The notes under the pieces: model-generated
Told to the model about the DNA's origin: nothing
Seen by the model: the letters and a program-made list of their open reading frames with translations, nothing else
Databases searched by the model: none
In this document: positions 1 to 6,595 of the stretch, in pieces
How positions within the stretch are numbered: the stretch's first letter is position 1
How the letters are laid out: every line of letters starts with the position of its first letter
DNA from: DATEOR01 sp035698665
GTDB lineage: Bacteria; Actinomycetota; Thermoleophilia; Gaiellales; Gaiellaceae
Assembly (NCBI GenBank): GCA_035698665.1
Contig: DASSBN010000021.1
Location: forward strand, 1-8,886
DNA length: 8,886 bases
Direction: 5' to 3'
Made by a program: the position numbers and the translations under genes

Positions 1-103
1 TCTTTCCTACAAGCCACCCGGCGCCAAACGAGAGCGCGACGATCGCCACGAGGACGAACGCGGCGAGCACGAAGACGCTGAGCCGCTCTCCAACGCTGCT
101 CAT
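1..103 (-). CDS. Small membrane protein, N-terminal fragment (runs off window)
   Basis: Reading the minus strand from an ATG at 103-101 gives 34 codons with no stop before the window edge. The peptide begins MSSVGERLSVF, followed by a hydrophobic run rich in V, A, L, I and F (about residues 9-31) and then a glycine-rich WLVGK. This looks like one transmembrane helix near the N-terminus. The ATG overlaps the folC stop as ATGA (TGA at 102-100), so it is probably translated by coupling to folC and belongs to the valS-folC operon. No Shine-Dalgarno sequence is evident. Some actinobacteria carry a small DUF4233 membrane protein after folC, but the visible residues do not let me assign that family. 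Function is unknown and the C-terminus lies outside the window. Confidence 0.6.
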   Translation of the reverse strand, partial: MSSVGERLSVFVLAAFVLVAIVALSFGAGWLVGK

Positions 104-1218
104 GGTACGGGAGCCTGCGGTCGGACGGCGGCCAAATCGGCGAGGAGATAGAGGGATCCGGTCACGAGCACGGCGCCCTCTGGACCGGCCAGCTCGCGCG
201 CCCGTTCGAGCGCGGCCTCAGGCGAGAACACGGCCTCGGTGCGTGCGAAGAAGCGGCCGGCGCGCGTGGCGAGGTCGTCGGCGGGAAGGGCGCGCTCGTT
301 GCCCGAGGCCGTGGCGACGAACGTTTCGCCCAGGGCGGAGAGCGCCGCGAGCATTCCGTCGACGTCCTTGTCGCCGAGGATGGAGGCGGCCACGACGTAG
401 GTTCGGGCCGGCAGGCGGGCCAGGCTGTAACCCAACCCGGCGAGGTTGTGGGCGCCGTCCCAGATCTCGAGCGGCGAGGCCCCCACCTGTTCGAGCCGGC
501 CCGGTACCGACGTCTCCTCGGCGGGCGCGGCATCGACCGGCTTACCGAGAAACGACTCCGCGGCGGCAAGCGCGAGCGCGAGGTTGCTTCGCCCGGTGAC
601 CAAGACCGCGGCCGCTCCCGCCTCCCGCGCGAGCTCCTCCCACTCGGCCTCGCCGAGCACGGCGGTCGCGCCCGGCCGGACGACGCCGAGCTTTTCGCGC
701 GCGATCTCCTCCCGCGTCTCCCCGAGCACGTCGGTGTGCTCGAGGTCGACGTTGGTGAGCACGACCACGGGCGCGTCGACGACGTTGGTCGCGTCGAGCC
801 GCCCGCCGAGCCCTGCCTCGACGACGGCTGTCTCCACTCCCGAAGCTGCGAACTCGCCCAGCGCCGCGGCGGTCAGCGCCTCGAACTGGGTCGCGCCCGC
901 GGCCTCGGCCGCCGCACGCACGCGGCCCAGAGCCCCATCCACGTCGGCGGGCTCGCCGTTCACCTGGATCCGCTCCGCCCAGTCGGTGACGTGGGGAGAG
1001 GTGTAGGACCCCGTGCGCTTGCCCTCGGCGGCGAGGAGCGCGGCGATCATCCGCGTCGTCGTCGTCTTCCCATTGGTACCGACTACGTGCACGGCGCGAA
1101 ATGCGTCCTGCGGATCGCCCAGCTCTGCGAGCAGCTGCCGCATCCGACCGAGCCCGAACTCCTCGGGCCACGGGGAGAGCGACTCGATCCAGGCGAGGTT
1201 GTCAGCCACCGAGTGCAT
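100..1218 (-). CDS. folC: Folylpolyglutamate synthase / dihydrofolate synthase (Mur-ligase family)
   Basis: Adds glutamate to folates, and in many bacteria to dihydropteroate, in an ATP-dependent cytoplasmic reaction. The 372-aa protein has the family signatures in order: P-loop GTNGKTTTT (47-55), SYTSPH (71-76), FEALTAAAL (112-120), EAGLGGRLDATN (134-145), TNVDLEHT (155-162), REKLG with the usually carbamylated lysine at 176, PGRLE (239-243), DGAHN (254-258), LGDKD (281-285) and GSLYLLAD (354-361). It is shorter than the usual 420-430 aa; the shortfall lies between about 190 and 220, where the family's HQ..N segment is missing or much altered. The P-loop reads GKTTT rather than the usual FolC GKGS, as in Mur ligases proper. 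The ATG at 1218 is chosen because homology begins there (MHSVADNLAWIESL); it overlaps the valS stop by 17 nt. A GTG three codons later is the alternative start. The open frame continues upstream inside valS, but that part is a shadow. Confidence 0.9.
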   Translation of the reverse strand: MHSVADNLAWIESLSPWPEEFGLGRMRQLLAELGDPQDAFRAVHVVGTNGKTTTTRMIAALLAAEGKRTGSYTSPHVTDWAERIQVNGEPADVDGALGRVRAAAEAAGATQFEALTAAALGEFAASGVETAVVEAGLGGRLDATNVVDAPVVVLTNVDLEHTDVLGETREEIAREKLGVVRPGATAVLGEAEWEELAREAGAAAVLVTGRSNLALALAAAESFLGKPVDAAPAEETSVPGRLEQVGASPLEIWDGAHNLAGLGYSLARLPARTYVVAASILGDKDVDGMLAALSALGETFVATASGNERALPADDLATRAGRFFARTEAVFSPEAALERARELAGPEGAVLVTGSLYLLADLAAVRPQAPVP

Positions 1219-3616
1219 CGAGCTCGCGCCGGTAGCGCTCGAGCTTCTCGCGCTCACCGGCGACGACATCCTCTGGCGCGTTGGCGACGAAGCGCTCGTT
1301 CGCCAGCATCCCCTCCGCGCGTGCGATCTCCTTCCGGAGCCGCTCGCGCTCGGCCTCCTCGTTGCCGTTCGCCTGCACCCGTTCCGGCTTGACCACCGCG
1401 GAGAAGATCCGCTGTCCATCGCCTTCGAGGTCGACGAGGACACCGCTTCGCCGGAAGATGGCCGCCGCATCCTGGACGCCGTCGAGCGCGCCGAGGTCGG
1501 CGGCGAAACGCTCGTCGGGCTCCGGCCACTGAGAAACGATGAGCCTCGCCTCCCGACCCGGCAGATTCGACCAGATCTCCTCCGTGACGTGCGGCATCAC
1601 CGGATGCAGGAGGCGAAGGAGCCGCTCGAGCGCGGCAAGTGCGGTCGCGGCCGCGTCCTCGTCCTTCTCGTAGAGCCGCGGCTTGATCGCCTCGGCGTAC
1701 CAGTCGCAGAAATCGTCGAAGGTGAGGCGGTAGAGCGATTGGACCGCATGGGCGAAGTCGAAGGCGGCCAGGTCGGCCTCCATCTCCGCCCGCGTCGCCT
1801 CGAGCCGAGCGAGGATCCACCGCTCCTCCGTCTCTTGCGGCGCGACGCGCGGCTCGATTCCCTCTGCGTTCGCGAGGATCAGGCGACTGACATTCCAGAG
1901 CTTGTTCGCGAGCTTGCGGCCCTCCTCGACCGCGCCGTGGGAAAAGCGGACGTCCTGGGACGAGCTCATCTTCAAGAGCCCGTACCGCGTCGCGTCGGCC
2001 CCGTGCTCGGCGATCAGGTCGAGAGGGTCGATCCCGGTGCCGAGGCTCTTCGACATGCGCCGGCCGTCCGGGGCCATCACCGTCGTGTGGATGACGACAT
2101 CGTGGAACGGGACGTCCCCCATGATCTCGAGCCCGGAGAAGATCATCCGGTTCTCCCAGAGACGGATGATCTCGCGGGCCGTGGTGTTCAGATCACCGGG
2201 ATAGAAGACGCGAAGATCCGGCGTGTCGTCCGGCCACCCGAGCGTCGCGAAGGGCCAGAGGTTTGACGAGAACCATGTATCGAGGACGTCCTGCTCCCGG
2301 CGCAGGTCTATCGAGCCGCACTCGGCGCAGGCCTCCGGCTCGGTTTCGTCGACGGTGATGTGCCCGTCTGGGCAGTACCACACCGGGATCTGATGACCCC
2401 ACCAGAGCTGGCGTGAGATGTTCCAGTCGGGCGCGTTTTCGAGCGAGTCGACCGCGAAGCGGTGCTGCGACTCAGGGTGATACCGGACGCGACGTTCGCG
2501 CAGCGCCTCAAGGGCCGGCTTCTTGAGCTCCTCCATCGAGCACCACCATTGCTCGGAGATGAGCGGCTCGATGCGCGACTCGCAGCGCTCGCAGAGCGCG
2601 ACGGAGTGCCGGTAGCTCTCACGCTTCTCGAGGAGGCCGCGCTCCTTCGCCCAGGCGATGATCCGCTCGCCCGCCTCCTCCTGCGTCAGGCCGGCGAGAT
2701 CCCCGGCTTCCGCGTTCATGCGGCCATCCGGCCCGATCACCATCGGCTCGGGCAGCTCGTGCCGGCGCCCGATCTCGAAGTCGAGCGGGTCGTGGCCCGG
2801 GGTCACCTTCAGCGCGCCCGTGCCGAATTCGGGATCGACTTCCCCGTCGGCGATCACGGGCACGTGGCGCTCGATATGCGGGACGACGACCTCGCGGCCG
2901 ACGACGTCGCGGTAGCGCTGGTCGTCCGGATGGACGGCGACCGCGACGTCGCCGGGAATCGTGGCGGGCCGCGCCGTCGCGATCGTCACCCCTCCCTCGC
3001 CGTCGACGAACGGGTAGGTGACGTAGGAGAGCGCGTCGTCGACCTCGACGTGGACGAGCTCGAGATCGGAGAGCGACGTCTCGTGAAAGGGGCACCAGTT
3101 GATGATCCGGTTGTCGCGGTAGATCCAGCCCTTGCGATAGAGATGGACGAAGAAGCGCATGACCGCGCGCACGTAGTCGTCGTCCATCGTGAAGCGTTCC
3201 CGCCGATAGTCGAGGGAGGCGCCGATCCTGCGGAACTGGGTCATGATCGTGCGCCCGTAGAGGCGAAGCCACTCCCAGACGCGCGCCTCGAACGCCTCGC
3301 GGCCGAGGTCGTGGCGGGTCTTGCCCTCCTTCGCCAGATCCTTCTCGACCGCGTTCTGGGTCGAGATGCCCGCGTGGTCGTAGCCGGGCTGGAAGAGCGT
3401 GTTGAAGCCCTGCATCCGCTTCATGCGGACGAGCGTGTCGGCGAGAGCGAGCTGCAGCGCGTGTCCCATGTGCAACTCCCCGGTCACGTTCGGGGGCGGG
3501 TGCGCGATCACGAACGTCTCGCCGCCGCGCTCGGCATGCGCCTCGTAGAGGCCCTCGGCCTCCCAGGTCTCCTGCCAGCGCTCTTCGACGCCTTCCGGCT
3601 TGTACAGCGGCTCCAT
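1202..3616 (-). CDS. valS: Valyl-tRNA synthetase
   Basis: Charges tRNA-Val with valine: a class Ia synthetase of the cytoplasm, here 804 aa, somewhat shorter than the usual 860-950. Visible in order: PPPNVTGELHMGH (40-52, HIGH motif), GYDHAGISTQ (78-87), the CP1 editing region with ATARPATIPGD (213-223) and GTGALKVTPGHDPLDFEIG (265-283), cysteine pairs at 342/345 and 430/433 that look like zinc-ribbon remnants, ISRQLWWGHQIPVW (400-413), DTWFSS (446-451), RMSKS (520-524, KMSKS motif), an anticodon-binding helical domain (about 590-690), and a C-terminal arginine- and glutamate-rich coiled-coil arm (about 750-804), which supports ValRS over IleRS. The start at 3616 gives the expected N-terminus (MEPLYKPEGVEERW). 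There is no good Shine-Dalgarno sequence, but a TAGAAT hexamer lies 6 nt before the ATG, suggesting a leaderless mRNA. It is the first gene of a valS-folC-membrane protein operon. The editing loop and the segment before RMSKS diverge from the textbook consensus. Confidence 0.96.
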   Translation of the reverse strand: MEPLYKPEGVEERWQETWEAEGLYEAHAERGGETFVIAHPPPNVTGELHMGHALQLALADTLVRMKRMQGFNTLFQPGYDHAGISTQNAVEKDLAKEGKTRHDLGREAFEARVWEWLRLYGRTIMTQFRRIGASLDYRRERFTMDDDYVRAVMRFFVHLYRKGWIYRDNRIINWCPFHETSLSDLELVHVEVDDALSYVTYPFVDGEGGVTIATARPATIPGDVAVAVHPDDQRYRDVVGREVVVPHIERHVPVIADGEVDPEFGTGALKVTPGHDPLDFEIGRRHELPEPMVIGPDGRMNAEAGDLAGLTQEEAGERIIAWAKERGLLEKRESYRHSVALCERCESRIEPLISEQWWCSMEELKKPALEALRERRVRYHPESQHRFAVDSLENAPDWNISRQLWWGHQIPVWYCPDGHITVDETEPEACAECGSIDLRREQDVLDTWFSSNLWPFATLGWPDDTPDLRVFYPGDLNTTAREIIRLWENRMIFSGLEIMGDVPFHDVVIHTTVMAPDGRRMSKSLGTGIDPLDLIAEHGADATRYGLLKMSSSQDVRFSHGAVEEGRKLANKLWNVSRLILANAEGIEPRVAPQETEERWILARLEATRAEMEADLAAFDFAHAVQSLYRLTFDDFCDWYAEAIKPRLYEKDEDAAATALAALERLLRLLHPVMPHVTEEIWSNLPGREARLIVSQWPEPDERFAADLGALDGVQDAAAIFRRSGVLVDLEGDGQRIFSAVVKPERVQANGNEEAERERLRKEIARAEGMLANERFVANAPEDVVAGEREKLERYRRELDALGG

Positions 3617-3628
3617 GCGGTGATTCTA
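3617..3628 (-). promoter_or_regulatory. Putative -10 element for leaderless valS transcript
   Basis: On the minus strand TAGAAT (3628-3623) matches five of six bases of TATAAT. Six bases separate it from the valS ATG at 3616, which places the expected transcription start on the A of the ATG. Leaderless mRNAs with this geometry are common in actinobacteria. No recognisable -35 hexamer lies 16-18 bp further upstream, so the call rests on the -10 element, its spacing and the lack of a Shine-Dalgarno sequence. Confidence 0.5.
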
Positions 3629-3700
3629 GGCGCGCTCTCCCGGCGGGCAGCACGTTGCGGTCGGCGGAAGTTTGTACCATCTTTCGTTGGACTCCCGAGC
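3617..3700. promoter_or_regulatory. Divergent intergenic region between valS and the TPR-cyclase gene
   Basis: This 84-bp gap separates two divergent start codons, so promoters for both directions must lie in it or in the flanking genes. The minus-strand signal toward valS is described separately. On the plus strand, TACCAT at 3675-3680 matches four of six bases of the -10 consensus. TTGCGG at 3655-3660 could be a -35 element, but it is only 14 bp upstream of TACCAT; paired at 17 bp it would demand the weaker hexamer CATCTT (3678-3683). The bases just before the ATG at 3701 contain no Shine-Dalgarno sequence. No convincing operator or hairpin is seen. Confidence 0.5.
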
Positions 3701-5620
3701 ATGAGCCAGGTCCTCGAATCCCCCCTCGAAGAAGGCCGCGACGCGGTTCGGCGCCGCGACTGGGATGCGGCCTACCCGCTTCTGAGCGAGGCCGACAAGG
3801 CGAGCGACCTTGCACCGGAGGATCTCGAGCTCCTCGCGGAAGCCGCCCTCTGGGGCGGCCTCTTCGGCGAGTACATGGAGGCGAACGAGCGTGCCTACAA
3901 GGCGTATGTCGAGTCCGGCAACCTCGCGCGCGCGGCCTACATCGCAACGCTCCTCGCCCACGACTACCGGGCCCAGCTCCAGCCCTCGGTCGCGAGCGGC
4001 TGGCTCTCCAGGGCGAAGCGCCACTTGGACGAGACGGACGAGGCGCCCGAGCACGGCTACTGGGCGCTGCAGCGCTCCCTCGTCGCGCTCGGTGAGCACG
4101 ACTACGACGAGGCGTTCCGCCAGGGAAAGACGGCCGAAGACATCGGCAAGCGCTTCGCCGACCGCAGCCTCGAGATCCGCGGAATCCAGCGCCAGGGCGC
4201 CGCGCTCCTCGAAAAGGGCGAGGTCGGGGAGGGCAAGCTCCTCCTCGACGAGGCGAGCGCCGCCGCCCTCGGCGGTGAGCTCGACCCGTACTCGACCCTC
4301 GTCGTCTACTGCAACACCATCGGCGCGCATCGTGAGGTCTCCGATTTCGACAGCGCCGCCCAGTGGACCGAGCGGGCCACCCAGTTCTGCGACGCGAACT
4401 CCATGTCTGCGTTCCCGGGGATGTGCCGCGTCAACTGGGCGGAGGTCATGCGCTACAAGGGCCGCCTGAACGAGGCCGAGGAGCTCGCCGGCCAGGCGGG
4501 AGAAGAGCTGCGGACGTGGTGCCCCCGCATCGCCGGCGCCGCCTTCTACGAGCTGGGCGAGACGCGCCTGCGCCTGGGCGACCTCGCGCAGGCCGAGCAA
4601 GCCTTCCGCGAAGCGGACGAGCACGGGCACAATCCCGAGCCCGGGCATTCACTGCTTCGCCTCGCGCGCGGGGACGCCAAGGGCGCGTGGAGCTCGATCC
4701 GGCGGCTCCTCGCAGACGAGACGATCGGACTCGCGGCGCGGACGACCTTTCTTCCGGCCGGCATCGAGGTCGCCGTCGCTGCCGGAGAGCTCGACGCGGC
4801 CGAGAAGTATGCGGCGGAGCTCGAGCAGGCGGCCGGTACGTTCGAGACCTCCGCGCTCAAGGCGGCCGCCTCCTACGCGCACGGCAAGATCGCGCTTGCG
4901 CGGGACGACGCCGACCGAGCCGAGTCGTGCTTCCGCAACGCGCGCACGATCTGGGAGTCCACAGGGGCGAGCTACGACTCCGCACGCGCCCGTGAACAGC
5001 GCGGGCTCGCGCTCCGCGCCGGTGGGGACGAAGAGGCTGCGGTCTGGGAGCTCGAGGCGGCCGCGGCGCGCTTCGAACGCCTCGGCGCTGCGCGCGACGC
5101 GGACCGCGTCGCCGAGGCTCTCATGCGCGATGTCTCGAGGGCCGTCATGAAGACCTTCGTCTTCACCGACATCGTCGGGTCGACGGAGCTGGCCTCGACG
5201 CTCGAGGACCGGCACTGGAACAACGTCCTCCGCCGCCACGACGAGACGCTCCGGACGATCTTCGCCGACCATGGCGGCCAGGTCGTCGACCACACCGGCG
5301 ACGGCTTCTTCGCCGCCTTCGAAGAGCAGGCGGAGGCCCTGAACGCGGCGGTCGCCGTCCAGCGGGCGATTTCCCAGGAGTTCGAGTTCGACCTCCGCAT
5401 CGGCGTGCACACCGACGGCGCGCTCGCGCGGGGCGAGAACTACCACGGCAAGGGCGTCCACGCGGCGGCGCGAATCGGGGCGGCCGCCCAGGGTCAGGAG
5501 ATCCTCGCGAGCCGCGAGACGATGGAGAAGCTGCCGCAGTTCAAGACGAGCGACCACCGGGAGATCGCCCTCAAGGGTTTCAAGGACGACGTGCCCGTGT
5601 GCTCGGTCGACTGGAGCTAG
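3701..5620 (+). CDS. TPR-repeat protein with C-terminal class III nucleotidyl cyclase domain
   Basis: A 639-aa cytoplasmic protein with no signal peptide or membrane helix. Residues 1 to about 475 are alpha-helical TPR-type repeats; the clearest stretches are FYELGETRLRLGDLAQAEQAF (282-302, around a GDLAQAE turn) and similar helices near 355-375, 395-415 and 435-455. This half resembles the TPR part of LuxR/MalT-type regulators, but no helix-turn-helix follows. Residues 483-639 are instead a class III adenylate/guanylate cyclase homology domain: FTDIVGSTE with metal-binding Asp490, HTGDGFF with the second metal Asp534, and GVHAAARIG with the catalytic Arg591. The usual adenine-selecting Lys is Asp530, the partner Asp aligns with Asn580, and the transition-state Asn is His587, so the nucleotide product cannot be predicted. 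The ATG at 3701 is the only sensible start; the frame is open far upstream only as an antisense shadow of valS. The stop lies 4 nt before the next gene, so the two are probably coupled. The input is likely a protein or ligand bound by the TPR array, which is inference. Confidence 0.85.
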   Translation: MSQVLESPLEEGRDAVRRRDWDAAYPLLSEADKASDLAPEDLELLAEAALWGGLFGEYMEANERAYKAYVESGNLARAAYIATLLAHDYRAQLQPSVASGWLSRAKRHLDETDEAPEHGYWALQRSLVALGEHDYDEAFRQGKTAEDIGKRFADRSLEIRGIQRQGAALLEKGEVGEGKLLLDEASAAALGGELDPYSTLVVYCNTIGAHREVSDFDSAAQWTERATQFCDANSMSAFPGMCRVNWAEVMRYKGRLNEAEELAGQAGEELRTWCPRIAGAAFYELGETRLRLGDLAQAEQAFREADEHGHNPEPGHSLLRLARGDAKGAWSSIRRLLADETIGLAARTTFLPAGIEVAVAAGELDAAEKYAAELEQAAGTFETSALKAAASYAHGKIALARDDADRAESCFRNARTIWESTGASYDSARAREQRGLALRAGGDEEAAVWELEAAAARFERLGAARDADRVAEALMRDVSRAVMKTFVFTDIVGSTELASTLEDRHWNNVLRRHDETLRTIFADHGGQVVDHTGDGFFAAFEEQAEALNAAVAVQRAISQEFEFDLRIGVHTDGALARGENYHGKGVHAAARIGAAAQGQEILASRETMEKLPQFKTSDHREIALKGFKDDVPVCSVDWS

Positions 5621-5627
5621 CTTCCTG
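5613..5627 (+). promoter_or_regulatory. Shine-Dalgarno sequence and CTG start of the AhpD-like gene
   Basis: GGAG at 5613-5616 lies in the last codons of the cyclase gene. It sits 8 nt before a CTG at 5625-5627, from which translation would give MPFIEPVSEED, the expected N-terminus for this family. The cyclase stop TAG (5618-5620) lies between the two. No in-frame ATG, GTG or TTG occurs from at least 5442 to 5720, which makes this site decisive for the start call. Confidence 0.6.
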
Positions 5628-6215
5628 CCGTTCATCGAGCCCGTCTCGGAGGAGGATGCGACGGGCGGGACCGCAGAGCACTACGCCGCGGACCGCGCCG
5701 AGGACGGGTTCGTCGCCAACATGACGCGCGCGTTCTCGCACGGGCCCGAGGTGCTGGATGCCTGGGGAGGGCTGATCATCTCGATCAGGGAGCGGATGGA
5801 CCGGCGCCGGTACGAGCTCGTCTCGGTCGCCGCGGCGAAGCGGCTGGGCAGCTCCTACTGCATGCTCGCGCACGGGGCCTACCTCGCCTCGAAGTTCTAC
5901 GACGAGGAGAGCGTCGTCCGGATCGTCTCCGACCGCGCCGCCGCTGACCTCGATGAGACAGACCTTGCGGTGATGGACCTCGCCGAAAAGGTCGCAGGCG
6001 ACGCGCTGTCCGTCACGCAGGAGGATGTCGACCGGCTCAAGCGGCTCGGCCTCACCGACGCCGAAGTCTTCGACGTCGCGGCTGCCGCGGCAGCGCGGGG
6101 CTTTCTCACGAAGGTGCTCGACGGTCTCGGCTTCCAGCCGGACTCCACCTTTGCCGAGCTCAACCCAGAGCTGCGCGAGGCGCTCGTCGTCGGCCGGCCG
6201 ATCGCCGAGGCCTAG
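5625..6215 (+). CDS. AhpD-like peroxidase-related protein (carboxymuconolactone decarboxylase fold)
   Basis: A 196-aa all-helical protein of the alkylhydroperoxidase-like superfamily, resembling the 'uncharacterized peroxidase-related' subgroup. Seen: an N-terminal FIEPVSEEDATG segment, NMTRAFSHGPEV, MDRRRYELVSVAAA, the active-site stretch SSYCMLAHG, and a helical C-terminal half with EEDVDRLKRLGLTDAEVFD. The core motif is SxxCxxxH (Ser76, Cys79, His83). Classical AhpD has CxxCxxxH, so one of the two redox cysteines is absent and a different thiol chemistry or partner would be needed. The start is set at CTG 5625 because family homology covers the region before the first ATG (5721), and starting there would remove 32 conserved-looking residues. 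It lies 4 nt after the TPR-cyclase stop, indicating one transcript. Its TAG overlaps the stop of the convergent VOC gene. Substrate unknown; a role in peroxide or organic hydroperoxide handling is inferred only from the fold. Confidence 0.8.
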   Translation: MPFIEPVSEEDATGGTAEHYAADRAEDGFVANMTRAFSHGPEVLDAWGGLIISIRERMDRRRYELVSVAAAKRLGSSYCMLAHGAYLASKFYDEESVVRIVSDRAAADLDETDLAVMDLAEKVAGDALSVTQEDVDRLKRLGLTDAEVFDVAAAAAARGFLTKVLDGLGFQPDSTFAELNPELREALVVGRPIAEA

Positions 6216-6595
6216 CCCGAGACGAGCGCGAGCAGGTTCCCGTCGGGATCCTTGAACCACGCGGCTTGCATCGAGCCGATGCTGGCGATCCCCTCGATGG
6301 TCTTCAGGCTGGGGTAGTCGTACTCCTCGAAGACGACGCCCTTCTCGCGCAGGGCCGCGGCTGTCGCTTCGACGTCAGGTACGTCCCAGCCGACCAGGTC
6401 GTTCGTCTTTCCCTGCGGGTCGCCCGATTCGAAGCAGAGGATCCCCCCGCCGGTCTCGAACCGCACCTCGTCGACTCCCGGCATGATCTCGCGGCGATGG
6501 AGCACGCGGAGCCCGAGGGTGCCCTCGTAGAAGGCGATCGTCCGGTCGAGGTCGGCCGACTTGAAGTTCGCGAGGAGCCGCGCTTGCTCGAGCAT
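6212..6595 (-). CDS. VOC (glyoxalase/bleomycin-resistance fold) protein
   Basis: A 127-aa single-domain protein of the vicinal oxygen chelate superfamily with paired beta-alpha-beta-beta-beta modules. Module one holds the FYEGTLGL motif (22-29), VRFETGG and LCFESG. Module two holds WDVPDVEATAAALREKGV and the typical ending AAWFKDPDGNLLALV (111-125). The usual metal-ligand positions look substituted: the first strand has Asn10 where a His is common, and the terminal Glu position is Ser126, so glyoxalase I activity is doubtful. A binding or resistance-type role is equally possible. The ATG (6595-6593) overlaps the upstream gene's stop as TGATG, sharing one base, with GAAGG only 3 nt before it; reinitiation after the upstream gene is the likely mode of translation. 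It is therefore the second gene of an operon with the DUF2652-SRPBCC gene. Its TAG (6214-6212) overlaps the stop of the convergent AhpD-like gene. Confidence 0.85.
   Translation of the reverse strand: MLEQARLLANFKSADLDRTIAFYEGTLGLRVLHRREIMPGVDEVRFETGGGILCFESGDPQGKTNDLVGWDVPDVEATAAALREKGVVFEEYDYPSLKTIEGIASIGSMQAAWFKDPDGNLLALVSG

Noticed and set aside
1219..1470. Upstream extension of folC by 84 codons.
   Set aside because: It overlaps the valS C-terminal arm in another frame, reads as low-complexity Ser/Arg, and FolC homology starts at the ATG at 1218.
2462..3700. Open plus-strand frame running into the TPR-cyclase gene, which would make a protein of over 1000 aa.
   Set aside because: It lies antisense to valS and has no recognisable domain; TPR homology starts at the ATG at 3701, just after the divergent gap. 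Open frames are expected opposite GC-rich genes.
4649..5635. Long minus-strand frame (328 codons) under the cyclase gene.
   Set aside because: Antisense to a gene with clear catalytic motifs; the translation has no family features and has the composition of a GC-rich shadow.
5648..5723. GGAGGAGG directly followed by an ATG (5656), a possible small ORF of 22 codons.
   Set aside because: The Shine-Dalgarno-like run touches the ATG, too close to work normally, and the frame differs from the AhpD-like gene, whose family homology is continuous across it.
5721..6215. ATG at 5721 as the start of the AhpD-like gene.
   Set aside because: It would remove a family-like N-terminus (FIEPVSEED...GFVAN) and has no Shine-Dalgarno sequence at a useful distance.
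5580..6260. Minus-strand frame of 226 codons across the AhpD-like gene.
   Set aside because: It is a mirror of a gene with a recognised active-site motif, and it crosses the convergent gene junction.
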